A stretch of DNA of 64,000 nucleotides from Pseudomonadota bacterium (GTDB taxonomy: Bacteria > Pseudomonadota > Alphaproteobacteria > Micavibrionales > UBA2020): assembly GCA_021845905.1 (NCBI GenBank), contig JAJZVA010000007.1:62001-126000 (forward strand), in the 5' to 3' direction. Of the stretch, positions 33,404 through 42,205 are shown piece by piece. A program made the translations under genes and the position numbers. Position 1 is the first letter of the stretch. Each line of letters begins with the position of its first letter. A model generated the notes under the pieces. It saw nothing but the letters and a program-made list of their open reading frames with translations, did not search any database and was not told where the DNA came from.

Positions 33404-34141
33404 ATGAAATACAAACTCGCCGCACACGAACTCTTTGCCATCGCGATCGTCGCCATGCTGATAGATCACGTGGGGTATTGCTTCGGCGTCAGCATGTGGT
33501 GGCGCGTTTTCCGCATGTTCGCGCTCGTCTGGTTCATCCCGCTCGGCTACATCCCGCGCCGTCCCACGGCCAATATCTACGCCGGCGCGGCGATGCTGGC
33601 CGCCGCCGACCAGTTGCTCGGCTTCCGGACTTTCCCGCTTGACGTGCTGTTCACGATTATCGCCATAAAGTGGCTCATAGAACCGCTGATGACCTTTGCC
33701 ACCCGCAACAGGAAAAACTTCTGGCTCGTCATGCTCGCTCTGCTGGTGGCTTACCCGCTCACAAACAAGTTATGCGAATACGGAACGCTGGCCCTTCTGC
33801 TGGCCATGGCGGGATGGATTATGCGCAACGAAGCGGAAATTCCCCCGGGCGTCGTCAATATCAGAATTTATATGGCGGCGGTCACGGCCCTGTTCATCAT
33901 CGCCGAACAAGTCACTTTCCACTTTTCGGCTCTCCAGCTTGCCTTCGTCGCCGTCACGACCGGACTGACGGCCGCCGCCATGCTGAACCTGCGGCAAATG
34001 ATCCTCAACGATCTCTCGCGCAAGGAACGCGATCCGATAACGGATTTCTGCCAGTTTCTTGGACATAAAACGATAGATATCTACGTCGTGACGTGGCTCC
34101 TTCTGAAAGTCCTTCTGATTTCCGCCATCGTGTATCTCTGA
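33404..34141 (+). CDS. multi-pass membrane protein, TraX-like
   Basis: A 245-residue inner-membrane protein with about eight helices. The N-terminus HELFAIAIVAMLIDHVGYCF resembles the TraX family motif (K-L-I-A-x5-M-x-I-D-H-x-G), in which the DH is conserved; TraX acetylates pilin in F plasmids, but chromosomal relatives are of unknown role. Later helices include WFIPLGYIPRR, LDVLFTIIAIKWLIEPLM, FWLVMLALLVAYPLTNKLCEYGTLALLLAMAGW, and TIDIYVVTWLLLKVLLI at the C-terminus. It starts 58 bp from trmL on the opposite strand. Family assignment is tentative. Confidence 0.6.
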   Translation: MKYKLAAHELFAIAIVAMLIDHVGYCFGVSMWWRVFRMFALVWFIPLGYIPRRPTANIYAGAAMLAAADQLLGFRTFPLDVLFTIIAIKWLIEPLMTFATRNRKNFWLVMLALLVAYPLTNKLCEYGTLALLLAMAGWIMRNEAEIPPGVVNIRIYMAAVTALFIIAEQVTFHFSALQLAFVAVTTGLTAAAMLNLRQMILNDLSRKERDPITDFCQFLGHKTIDIYVVTWLLLKVLLISAIVYL

Positions 34142-34405
34142 TCGGGCCCCGCCGCATACGGGTACGATTCAGTCCTGGAAAATGCGCGCCGCGGTTTATA
34201 AAACAGGACAAGCATCGTATTGATGAACAAAGGTTTTTATTTGCCGTTTATTGACATAGTGTTCGGATTTTTTCCTGCGGGGCACTTTCCTTCTCGGTAA
34301 ATCAGAGTAGTATCTTTATAGTAGATTGAGTCGATTGTTTTTAAGATGCGACATCTGCTCAAAACCCGTGACTTTCCACCGTCCTCACGCAAGGAAAAAT
34401 AAAAA
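34142..34405. other. intergenic region upstream of petA
   Basis: This 264-bp gap holds no credible open frame. TTGACA occurs at about 34251, but no -10 element is seen at a suitable distance. A GANTC site (GAGTC) lies at about 34327. It presumably contains the petA-petBC promoter; I see no terminator or structured RNA. Confidence 0.4.
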
Positions 34406-34969
34406 ATGGATCCAGCAGTCAAAAAAGGCGCCACACGCCGTGACTTTCTTTACCTGACGGCCGGCGCGATGGGCGCCGTCGGCGCCGGTTGCGCCGCCTG
34501 GCCGCTCATCGACAGCATGAACCCCGCCGCCGACACGCTCGCGGCCGGTTCGACGGAAGTCGACATCAGCAAGGTCGAAGTCGGCTCGGCGCTCACCGCC
34601 GTGTGGCGCGGCTCACCGCTGTTCATCCGCCACCGCACGCCGGCGGAGATCAAATCCGTCCGCGACATGGACTGGAAATCCTTGCGCGATCCGCAGCCCG
34701 ACGAAGCCCGCACGCTGAAAGCGGAATGGATCATCATCAAGGGCGTCTGCACGCACCTCGGCTGCATTCCGCTCGGGCAAAAGCCCGGCGACCCGCGCGG
34801 CGAGTTCAACGGTTGGTTCTGCCCCTGCCACGGCTCGCAATACGACGTCTCGGGCCGCATCCGCAAAGGCCCCGCGCCGCTGAACATGTTCGTTCCGCCC
34901 TACAAGTTCGTATCGGACACCGTGGTGCACGTCGGCAGCGGCCACGACTTCCCCAACCCCGGTTTCTAA
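34406..34969 (+). CDS. petA: ubiquinol-cytochrome c reductase Rieske iron-sulfur subunit
   Basis: Rieske subunit of the bc1 complex, which passes electrons from ubiquinol to cytochrome c1 in the inner membrane. It has 187 residues. A twin-arginine type start, ATRRDFLYLTAGAMGAVGAG, is the uncleaved membrane anchor. The 2Fe-2S site is CTHLGC (115-120) and CPCHGS (139-144), with the two His and two Cys ligands, followed by GRIRKGPAPLNM. petBC follows 42 bp downstream, giving petA-petBC plus the Na/Pi-type gene in one run. Confidence 0.97.
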   Translation: MDPAVKKGATRRDFLYLTAGAMGAVGAGCAAWPLIDSMNPAADTLAAGSTEVDISKVEVGSALTAVWRGSPLFIRHRTPAEIKSVRDMDWKSLRDPQPDEARTLKAEWIIIKGVCTHLGCIPLGQKPGDPRGEFNGWFCPCHGSQYDVSGRIRKGPAPLNMFVPPYKFVSDTVVHVGSGHDFPNPGF

Positions 34970-35011
34970 TCTCCGATCCGCCACCTCATTCAAGAGAAGG
35001 TTTCAAAGCTC

Positions 35012-37054
35012 ATGTCCGGCTCAAAAGAAAAAGACAAGTTCGACAACAAAACAGTGCAATGGATCAACGATCGCCTGCCGATCTTCTCCATGATGAACAA
35101 CGAATACGGCAAGTTCCAGACGCCGAAGAACTTCAACTATTTCTGGAACTTCGGCGCGATCGCGATGATCATGCTGATGATCATGATCATCACCGGCGTC
35201 TTCATGGCGATGAACTACGTGCCGAGCACGACGGAAGCCTTCGCCAGCATCCAGCACACCACCCGCGAGGTGAACTACGGCTGGCTTTTGCGCTACATGC
35301 ACATGAACGGCGCGTCGTTCTTCTTCATCGCCGTCTATATCCACCTTTTCCGCGGCCTTTACTACGGATCGTATAAAAAACCGCGCGAGCTGGTGTGGAT
35401 CTTCGGCGTCGTTCTGCTCTTGCTGATGATGGCGACCGCCTTCCTCGGCTACACCCTGCCGTGGAGCCAGATGTCCGGCTGGGGCGCGACCGTCATCACC
35501 AGTCTCTTCTCCGCCATTCCGCTGGTCGGCGGCGGCATCGTCACCTGGCTGTGGGGCGGCTTCAGCGTCGGCCAGCCCACGCTCAACCGTTTCTACGCCT
35601 TCCACTTCCTGCTGCCGTTCATCATCTGCGCGGTGGTGTTCATCCACGTCTGGGCGCTGCACGTTTCGGGCTCCAACAACCCCGCCGGCGTCGAGCCGAA
35701 GTCCGACAAGGACACCGTGCCGTTCCATCCCTACTACACCGCCAAGGACAGCTTCGGCACAGTGGTCTTCATGACCATCTACTTCGCCGTGGTGTTCTTC
35801 GCGCCGCTCCTTTTGGCCAACCCCGACCACTTCAAGCCGTTCAACCACCTGCAAACGCCGCCGGAAATCGTGCCGGAATGGTACTTCCTGCCGTTCTACG
35901 CCATGCTGCGGTCGTTCACCGTCGGCATCAAGATCTTCGGCCATACGCTGATCACGGCCAAACAGCAGGGCGTCGCCGCGATGTTCGGCTCGATCCTCAT
36001 TCTGTTCTTCGTGCCGTGGCTCGACAAGTCGCCGGTCAAAAGCGCGCGCTACCGCCCGGTTTTCAAGTGGGCCTTGCGCCTGCTGGTGCTCAACATGGTC
36101 ATGCTGACCTATGCGGGCGGACTGCCCGCCATCGGCAAGGCGCTTGTGATGGGCCGCATCGGCGCCGCCTATTATTATTTCTTCTTCCTCGTCCTGCTGC
36201 CTTACCTCGGCAAGCGAGAGAAGACGCTCCCGTTGCCGGAAAGCATCAGCGCCGACTTCACCGCGCGGCACGGCCACGGCTGTTGCGCGACGGTGAAAAA
36301 AGCGCTCGTTCCCTTCACGCTCGGCCTGGGACTGGCGCTCGCGCCGCACGCCGCGCACGCCGCCGACACGCCACCCTTGCCGAACCTGCACTGGCCGGAA
36401 CAGGGCATCTTCGGCCACTACGACAAGGCGGCGTTGCAACGCGGCTTTCAGGTCTACAAGGAAGTCTGCTCCAACTGCCACTCGATGAAGTACGTCTATT
36501 ACCGCAACCTCGAAGCCATCGGCTACACGAAAGAGCAGATCAAGGCGCTCGCCGCCTCCTATCAGATCACCGACGGCCCGGATGAAAACGGCCAGATGTA
36601 CCAGCGCCCCGGCAAGCCGACCGACCACCTCAAGTCGCCGTTCCCGAACCCGGAAACGGCCCGCGCCGCGCTCAACGGCGCTTTGCCGCCGGACATGTCT
36701 AACCTCGTCAACGCGCGCGAAGGCGGCCCCAACTACGTCTACGCCATCCTGACGGGCTACGTGCCCGCGCCCAAAGACTTCCACGTGATGGCAGGCCACA
36801 TGTACAATGAATACTTCCCCGGCCATCAGATCGCCATGCCGCAACCGCTCGTCGCGGGGCAGGTGCAGTTTCAGGACGGCACGCCCAACACGCTCGACAA
36901 CGAAGCGCGCTCCGTCGCGGAGTTTCTCGACTGGGCGTCCAACCCGCACATGGAACAGCGCAAGCGCCTTGGCATCAAGGTCATTCTCTTCATGCTGGTC
37001 TTCGCCGGCGTCCTGCTGGCCACCAAGCGGAAAGTCTGGTCTGATGTGACATGA
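35012..37054 (+). CDS. petBC: cytochrome b / cytochrome c1 fusion protein of the bc1 complex
   Basis: The two cytochromes of the bc1 complex are encoded as one 680-residue polypeptide, as in Bradyrhizobium FbcH. Residues 1 to about 420 are cytochrome b: quinone- and heme-site motifs GWGATVITSLFSAIP, LHVSGSNNPAGV and PPEIVPEWYFLPFYAMLRS. Next comes an internal signal sequence, ALVPFTLGLGLALAPHAAHA, with cleavage expected near residues 450-451. Cytochrome c1 follows: heme motif CSNCHSMK (about 486-493) and a C-terminal anchor (GIKVILFMLVFAGVLLATKRKVW). Signal peptidase cleavage into two proteins is known for the rhizobial homologue and is inferred here. The stop overlaps the next start by 4 bp. 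Confidence 0.97.
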   Translation: MSGSKEKDKFDNKTVQWINDRLPIFSMMNNEYGKFQTPKNFNYFWNFGAIAMIMLMIMIITGVFMAMNYVPSTTEAFASIQHTTREVNYGWLLRYMHMNGASFFFIAVYIHLFRGLYYGSYKKPRELVWIFGVVLLLLMMATAFLGYTLPWSQMSGWGATVITSLFSAIPLVGGGIVTWLWGGFSVGQPTLNRFYAFHFLLPFIICAVVFIHVWALHVSGSNNPAGVEPKSDKDTVPFHPYYTAKDSFGTVVFMTIYFAVVFFAPLLLANPDHFKPFNHLQTPPEIVPEWYFLPFYAMLRSFTVGIKIFGHTLITAKQQGVAAMFGSILILFFVPWLDKSPVKSARYRPVFKWALRLLVLNMVMLTYAGGLPAIGKALVMGRIGAAYYYFFFLVLLPYLGKREKTLPLPESISADFTARHGHGCCATVKKALVPFTLGLGLALAPHAAHAADTPPLPNLHWPEQGIFGHYDKAALQRGFQVYKEVCSNCHSMKYVYYRNLEAIGYTKEQIKALAASYQITDGPDENGQMYQRPGKPTDHLKSPFPNPETARAALNGALPPDMSNLVNAREGGPNYVYAILTGYVPAPKDFHVMAGHMYNEYFPGHQIAMPQPLVAGQVQFQDGTPNTLDNEARSVAEFLDWASNPHMEQRKRLGIKVILFMLVFAGVLLATKRKVWSDVT

Positions 37055-38781
37055 GTCCCGTCGGAATACTGCTTCAAATCATAGGCGGAGTCTGTCTCCT
37101 GCTCTGGGGCGTCGGCATGGTGAGCAAGGGGCTCAATCAGGCCTTCGGCTCCGCGTTGCGCCGCATCATCTCCAACTCCACCAGCAACAGGTTCAAGGCC
37201 TCGGCCATCGGCCTGTTCGTCGCCGCGCTGCTGCAAAGCAGCACGGCGGCCGTTCTGGTGGTCAGCTCCTTCGCGGCGCGCAACGTCATCACGATTTCCG
37301 CCGCCATCGCCGTGGTGCTGGGCGCGGACGTCGGCACGACGCTCGCCGCGCAGCTGATGTCGCTCAACCTCATGTGGCTGACGCCCGTGCTGCTGATCTC
37401 GGGCTACGCCGTCAACAAGGCGTTCTCCGGCAGCCTTTACAAATACATCGGCAATGCGCTGATCGGCGTCGGGCTCGCGCTGACGGCCTTGAGCATGATC
37501 ACCTCCGCCGCCGCGCCGCTGGAACAATCCAAAGCGCTCCACGCGCTGATCGCGCCGATGAACGACCAGCCGGTCCTCGCCGTGCTGATCGCGGCGCTGC
37601 TGACGTGGCTGGCGCATTCCAGCCTCGGCATGGTGCTTTTGCTGATGAGCTTCGTTTCCGCGCACACCATTCCCGTCAAGCTCGGGCTCTACATGGTGGC
37701 GGGCGCGAACCTCGGCGGCGCGGTCGCCCCCGTGGTCATGACCTTGCGCGACATTCCCGCCGGCCGCCGCATTCCGCTCGGCAACCTTTTCATCCGCGCC
37801 ATCGGCGTGGTTTTGGCGGTGCCTTTGATGAACGTCGCGATCCTGCCCGCCATGGCGCACATCCATTCAAGCCCCGCGCGGGAAATCGTCAACTTCCACA
37901 CGCTGTTCAACCTTGCGCTCGCCGTCGTTTTCCTGCCGTTCATCGGGCCGATGACGCGCCTGAGCGAGCTTGTCCTCCCCGACAAGCCGCGCGAGGAAGA
38001 TGAAAGCCTGCCGCGGTATCTCGATCCTTCCGCCGTCGACATGCCCGTCGCGGCGCTGGCCGGCGTCGCGCGCGAGACCTTGCGCCTTTCCGACATCGTG
38101 CAAAAGATGCTGCAGGACACGCTTGAAGCCCTGCGCAGCAACAATCCGCGCCGCGTGCAGGACATCTGCGCGAAGGAGGAGGACGTCGACAGTCTTTATG
38201 AAGCGATCAAGACCTACCTCGCGCGGCTGGACGTGAAAAAATTCGATGAAAAGGAAAACGCCCGCTATCTGCAAATCCTCACGTTTTCGACCAATCTCGA
38301 ACATATCGGCGATATTATCGATAAAAACCTGATGGAACTGGCGCGCAAGAAAATCCGCCATCAGGACAATTTTTCACGGCAGGGTTTTGCGGAAATTTCC
38401 GATCTCCATTCCCGCGTTATGGAGAGCCTGCAACTCGCGCAGAATATCTTCATGACCGGCGACGTCAAAATGGCCCGTATGCTGCTCGAAGAAAAGGAAA
38501 ATCTGCGCTCTTATGAAATGCACGCCGCGGAAAGCCACTTCCGCCGCCTCAGCGAGGGCGTTGCGGAAACCATCGCCACGTCGAGCCTGCACCTCGATAT
38601 TTTGCGGGATTTGCGCCGCATTAACAGTTATCTTACCTTGATCGCCTATCCTATACTCGAAGACGCGCACCAGCTGAATGCGAGTCTCCTCAAACCCAAA
38701 CCGGTACAGGCCGCAAAAAGCAAGACGACAACCAAGACTTCCAAACCGGCGCCGGACGCGCCGCTACCGGAAAAATACTGA
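37051..38781 (+). CDS. Na/Pi cotransporter family protein with PhoU-like domain
   Basis: A 576-residue membrane transporter of the NptA/YjbB family, predicted to move phosphate with or against Na+. The duplicated transport core has the first signature LLQSSTAAVLVVSSF (about 60-75) and the second half around LLTWLAHSSLGMVLLLMSF. About eight helices occupy residues 1-320. Residues about 330-545 form PhoU-like helical bundles (LRLSDIVQKMLQDTLEALRSN, ARYLQILTFSTNLEHIGDII). The Lys/Thr/Pro-rich tail is disordered. The start overlaps the petBC stop (ATGA), suggesting translational coupling, unusual for these functions. Confidence 0.88.
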   Translation: MSPVGILLQIIGGVCLLLWGVGMVSKGLNQAFGSALRRIISNSTSNRFKASAIGLFVAALLQSSTAAVLVVSSFAARNVITISAAIAVVLGADVGTTLAAQLMSLNLMWLTPVLLISGYAVNKAFSGSLYKYIGNALIGVGLALTALSMITSAAAPLEQSKALHALIAPMNDQPVLAVLIAALLTWLAHSSLGMVLLLMSFVSAHTIPVKLGLYMVAGANLGGAVAPVVMTLRDIPAGRRIPLGNLFIRAIGVVLAVPLMNVAILPAMAHIHSSPAREIVNFHTLFNLALAVVFLPFIGPMTRLSELVLPDKPREEDESLPRYLDPSAVDMPVAALAGVARETLRLSDIVQKMLQDTLEALRSNNPRRVQDICAKEEDVDSLYEAIKTYLARLDVKKFDEKENARYLQILTFSTNLEHIGDIIDKNLMELARKKIRHQDNFSRQGFAEISDLHSRVMESLQLAQNIFMTGDVKMARMLLEEKENLRSYEMHAAESHFRRLSEGVAETIATSSLHLDILRDLRRINSYLTLIAYPILEDAHQLNASLLKPKPVQAAKSKTTTKTSKPAPDAPLPEKY

Positions 38782-38818
38782 TTCCGCCGAAACTCTATCC
38801 AGACCGGAGGTCCATAAA

Positions 38819-40381
38819 ATGAAAAAACTTTTCCTCACGCCCGCCCGTTTCCCCGCTCTCGCGTTCAGCGCGTCCCTGGCGTGCCTTTGCACGCTCGCGC
38901 CGCAGCGCGCCGCAGCGCAAACTGCGACGTCCGCCACGCCAGCAAAGGCGGCCCCGGCGCAGGCCGCGCCCGCCGAAGCCGTCTCGCATTTGCCCGACTT
39001 CGCCGATCTGGCGCAAAGGCTTCTGCCTTCCGTGGTCAACGTTTCCACCACGTCGAGCATAGAAGCCAGCAACAACGCCCTGCCGCCCATGCCGCAATTC
39101 CCGCCGGGCTCGCCGCTCGAACAGTTCTTCAAGGATTTCTACAACCACTATCAAAACGGCCAGGACGGCCAGCAGCCGCAGATGAAAGAGAAGATTTATT
39201 CTCTCGGCTCCGGCTTCATCATCGACGCCAAGCACGGCTATATCGTCACCAACAACCACGTCATCAAAAACGCCACCGAAATCAAGGTCACGCTCAGCGA
39301 CAACACCACCGTGCCCGCGAAACTCGTCGGCGCCGACCCAAAGACGGACCTCGCCGTGCTGCAAATCAAGCCGCCGCATCCGCTGACGGAAGCGGACTGG
39401 GGCGACAGCGACAAGGCCCGCATCGGCTCCTGGGTGCTGACCATCGGCGACCCCTTCGGCCTTGGCGGCACGGTGACGGCGGGGATCGTCTCCGCCCGCC
39501 AGCGCGACATCGACGAAGGCCCTTACGACCAGTTCATCCAGACCGACGCGCCGATCAACCGCGGCAATTCCGGCGGCCCGATGTTCAACCAGCAAGGGCA
39601 GGTCGTCGGCATCAATACGGCGATCTATTCGCCGACCGGCGGCTCGGTCGGCATCGGCTTCGCCATCCCGTCCAATCTCGCACGCGGCATCGTCGCGCAG
39701 CTCATCGCCCACGGCAAGGTCAAGCGCGCGTGGCTCGGCGTGCGCATTCAGGACGTGACGCCTGAAATCGCCCAGAACCTCGGCCTGCCCAAGGCGGAAG
39801 GCGCGCTCGTCTCCAGCGTCTTTCCCCATGGCCCCGCCGAAAAGGCAGGGCTTAAATCCGGCGACGTGATCCTCAAGTTCGACGGCCACGACATCAAGGA
39901 AATGCGCCAGCTGCCGCTGATCGTCGCCGACGCGCCGGTCGGCAAGGACGCCACCATCGACGTCTGGCGCAAGGGCAAGGAACAGACCTTCCTCGTCGAT
40001 CTCGCCGAAATGAGCCAGGCCATGGAAACGGGGCAAACCGCGCATAAACCCGCACCTGCGGCAAAACCCGACATCACGGACGTGAAAGGCCTCGGCATCG
40101 GCCTTGCCGCCATCACGCCCGACATGCGCGACACCTATAAAGTGCCGAAGGACGTCAAAGGCGCCATGGTCGCGTCGGTCGACCCGAACAGCGACGCCGC
40201 CGCGAAAGACATCGAGGTCGGCGACGTGATTTCCGAAGTCGATCAGGTGAACGTCTCGTCGCCCGCCGAAGCCGTGAAAGACATCGCCGCGGCGAAGAAA
40301 GCCGGACATGCCTCCGTCCTGCTCTTCGTCTCGCGCGGCGGCGACATGCGCTTTGTCGCGCTGAAGTTCGAGAAAAAATGA
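38819..40381 (+). CDS. degP: Do-like periplasmic serine protease (DegP/DegQ)
   Basis: Periplasmic HtrA protease-chaperone for envelope quality control. From the ATG at 38819, which has GGAGG nine bases before, it has 520 residues with signal peptide MKKLFLTPARFPALAFSASL... ending AAAQ. The catalytic triad is His in VTNNHVI, Asp in KTDLAVLQI and Ser in RGNSGGPMFNQ. Two PDZ domains follow, at about 290-385 (WLGVRIQDVTPEIAQNLGL) and 420-515 (LGIGLAAITPDMRDTY). A longer frame upstream overlaps the Na/Pi gene and is not conserved. miaA lies downstream. Confidence 0.96.
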   Translation: MKKLFLTPARFPALAFSASLACLCTLAPQRAAAQTATSATPAKAAPAQAAPAEAVSHLPDFADLAQRLLPSVVNVSTTSSIEASNNALPPMPQFPPGSPLEQFFKDFYNHYQNGQDGQQPQMKEKIYSLGSGFIIDAKHGYIVTNNHVIKNATEIKVTLSDNTTVPAKLVGADPKTDLAVLQIKPPHPLTEADWGDSDKARIGSWVLTIGDPFGLGGTVTAGIVSARQRDIDEGPYDQFIQTDAPINRGNSGGPMFNQQGQVVGINTAIYSPTGGSVGIGFAIPSNLARGIVAQLIAHGKVKRAWLGVRIQDVTPEIAQNLGLPKAEGALVSSVFPHGPAEKAGLKSGDVILKFDGHDIKEMRQLPLIVADAPVGKDATIDVWRKGKEQTFLVDLAEMSQAMETGQTAHKPAPAAKPDITDVKGLGIGLAAITPDMRDTYKVPKDVKGAMVASVDPNSDAAAKDIEVGDVISEVDQVNVSSPAEAVKDIAAAKKAGHASVLLFVSRGGDMRFVALKFEKK

Positions 40382-40491
40382 CGGTCGCAGGCTCGGTTAA
40401 CAACCGCCGGATTTTGAGCCGAAAATCGTGTTTTTCGAGAACCGTGGCGCAGCGGTGCGACGCTGCGTGAGCAACGGAAGCGCAGAAAAGC

Positions 40492-41418
40492 ATGATTTGC
40501 AGGCCAAAGGACGGCGATTGTAAGGTACTCGTTGTTGGCGGACCCACCGCCAGCGGCAAATCCGGCCTCGCGCTCGCGATGGCCGAAGCGCGCGACGGCG
40601 TGATCATCAATGCCGATTCCATGCAGGTTTACGGCGGCCTGCCTCTTCTGACGGCGCAACCGCCGCAAGAGGACACGGCCAAAGTTCCGCACCGCCTTTA
40701 CGGCGTTTTGCCACCCAAAGACGTTTGCTCCGCCGCGCGCTGGGCCGGCATGGCGCTTGAAGAAATCCACGCGACGCGGGCAAAAGACAAACTCCCCGTC
40801 ATCGTCGGCGGCACGGGCTTTTATATCAAAACCTTGCTCGAAGGCATCAGCCCCATTCCCGACGTGCCCGATTCCTTCCGGCAGGAGGCGAACGCGCTGC
40901 ATAAAGAACTCGGCACGCCCGCTTTTTATGCCGCGCTTGAAAAGCGCGACCCCGCAACGGCGGCAAAACTCGACCGCTCCAACCCGCAACGGCTGATCCG
41001 CGCGTGGGAAGTTCTCGCCGCGACCGGCAAAGGGCTCGCCGTCTGGCAGGCCGCGCCGCGCGTCAAGCCGCCCGGCGACATTGCGTTTTTTACCGTCACT
41101 CTGCTGCCGCCGCGCGAAACGCTCTATGCCGCCTGCGACGGAAGATTCAAAAAGATGCTCGATGCGGGCGCGCTCGACGAAGCCAAAAACTTCATGAAAA
41201 ACGAAACCGCGGGCATGGCGCTCTCCAAGGCGCTCGGATATCCCGAATTGAAAGATTATATCGCCGGAAAAACCACCCGCGCGGACGCCATACGCCTCGC
41301 CCAACAATCCACCCGCAACTACGCGAAAAGGCAGGTCACGTGGTTTCGCAACCAGATCGCCGCCGACATGGTGCTGGAAAGCGCTGATCCGGGGGCATTG
41401 CTCAATAAGTTTTCATAA
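40492..41418 (+). CDS. miaA: tRNA dimethylallyltransferase
   Basis: MiaA adds the isopentenyl group to A37 of tRNAs that read UNN codons. It has 308 residues. Motifs: P-loop GPTASGKSGLALAMAE, INADSMQVYGGLPLLTAQP, VIVGGTGFYIKTLLEGI, NPQRLIRAWEVLAATGK and the C-terminal QSTRNYAKRQVTWFRNQ. The ATG at 40492 gives a short N-terminal extension (MICRPKDGDCK) compared with most homologues and has no strong ribosome site. The 110 bp after degP include no clear terminator. Confidence 0.96.
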   Translation: MICRPKDGDCKVLVVGGPTASGKSGLALAMAEARDGVIINADSMQVYGGLPLLTAQPPQEDTAKVPHRLYGVLPPKDVCSAARWAGMALEEIHATRAKDKLPVIVGGTGFYIKTLLEGISPIPDVPDSFRQEANALHKELGTPAFYAALEKRDPATAAKLDRSNPQRLIRAWEVLAATGKGLAVWQAAPRVKPPGDIAFFTVTLLPPRETLYAACDGRFKKMLDAGALDEAKNFMKNETAGMALSKALGYPELKDYIAGKTTRADAIRLAQQSTRNYAKRQVTWFRNQIAADMVLESADPGALLNKFS

Positions 41419-41528
41419 AGTTATAAAATGCCGGATTTAAAACGGAGTTTCTCTTGACTCAATGGGGCTGTTTTGGTCAGGTAGTGAGCTGAAATAACAT
41501 ATAAAATTTAATCACATAGGAAATCGCC

Positions 41529-42176
41529 ATGGCCGACATTTTTGATGAAATCAGCGAAGATCTCCGCCGCGAAAAGCTTTCCCAGTTTTGGAAAGAGAAC
41601 GGCGCATGGATTATTGGCGGCGCGATCGGCGCCATCGTGCTGACAGCGTTCCTCTCCTTCATGAGACAACGCGACCTTGCCGAGAACACCAAGGCGACGA
41701 CGGAGCTCGCCCTGATCGTCGATTCCACCAACACCCAAAAGCTGGCGCAATTCGCCGACACGACCGATAAAAACCACGCCATGATGGCCCGCTTCATCGT
41801 CGCGGGCAACGACGTCGAAAACGGACTGAAAGACAAGGCCATCGCGCTCTACAAGCAGATCGCCGACACGTCCGGCATCAGCGCGACCTGGCGCGATCTC
41901 GCCCGCATCCGCAGCATCAGCCTGCGCCTCAACTCCGCGCCGGCGGCGGAACTTACGGCGGAACTCGCGCCGCTCGTCAAGGACGGCGACGTCTGGCGCT
42001 ATACGGCGCGGGAAATGCAGGCGCTTCTCGAAGCGCGTCAGGGGCATATGCAGCGCGCCGCCGACATGATGGCCGCCATCGCCGCCGATCCCAATGCGCC
42101 GGACGACGAGCGTCAGCGCGCCTTCAGCCTGCACGCGCTTTATGCGGCCGATGCGAAAAACAACCGGAAATCCTGA
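41529..42176 (+). CDS. YfgM-like tetratricopeptide membrane protein
   Basis: A 215-residue bitopic protein of the YfgM/DUF2133 type. The N-terminus DIFDEISEDLRREKLSQFWKENG is followed by one membrane helix (AWIIGGAIGAIVLTAFLSFM) and a periplasmic TPR-like helical domain (LKDKAIALYKQIADTSG, TWRDLARIRSISLRL, WRYTAREMQALLEARQGHMQRAADMM). YfgM in E. coli associates with the SecYEG translocon and periplasmic chaperones. The order YfgM-like, bamB, der is standard. The ATG at 41529 has AGGAA six bases before. Confidence 0.9.
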   Translation: MADIFDEISEDLRREKLSQFWKENGAWIIGGAIGAIVLTAFLSFMRQRDLAENTKATTELALIVDSTNTQKLAQFADTTDKNHAMMARFIVAGNDVENGLKDKAIALYKQIADTSGISATWRDLARIRSISLRLNSAPAAELTAELAPLVKDGDVWRYTAREMQALLEARQGHMQRAADMMAAIAADPNAPDDERQRAFSLHALYAADAKNNRKS

Positions 42177-42205
42177 AACGCCCTTAAGAAAACAAGAGCC
42201 GTCCG

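Noticed and set aside
35021-36949. A 642-codon leftward open frame opposite petBC
   Set aside because: It is an antisense shadow of a highly conserved gene in G+C-rich DNA; its translation is rich in Arg, His, Glu and Val and has no motif.
38678-38818. A 47-residue extension of DegP
   Set aside because: It overlaps the end of the Na/Pi transporter gene; the ATG at 38819 has a good ribosome site and begins a signal peptide.
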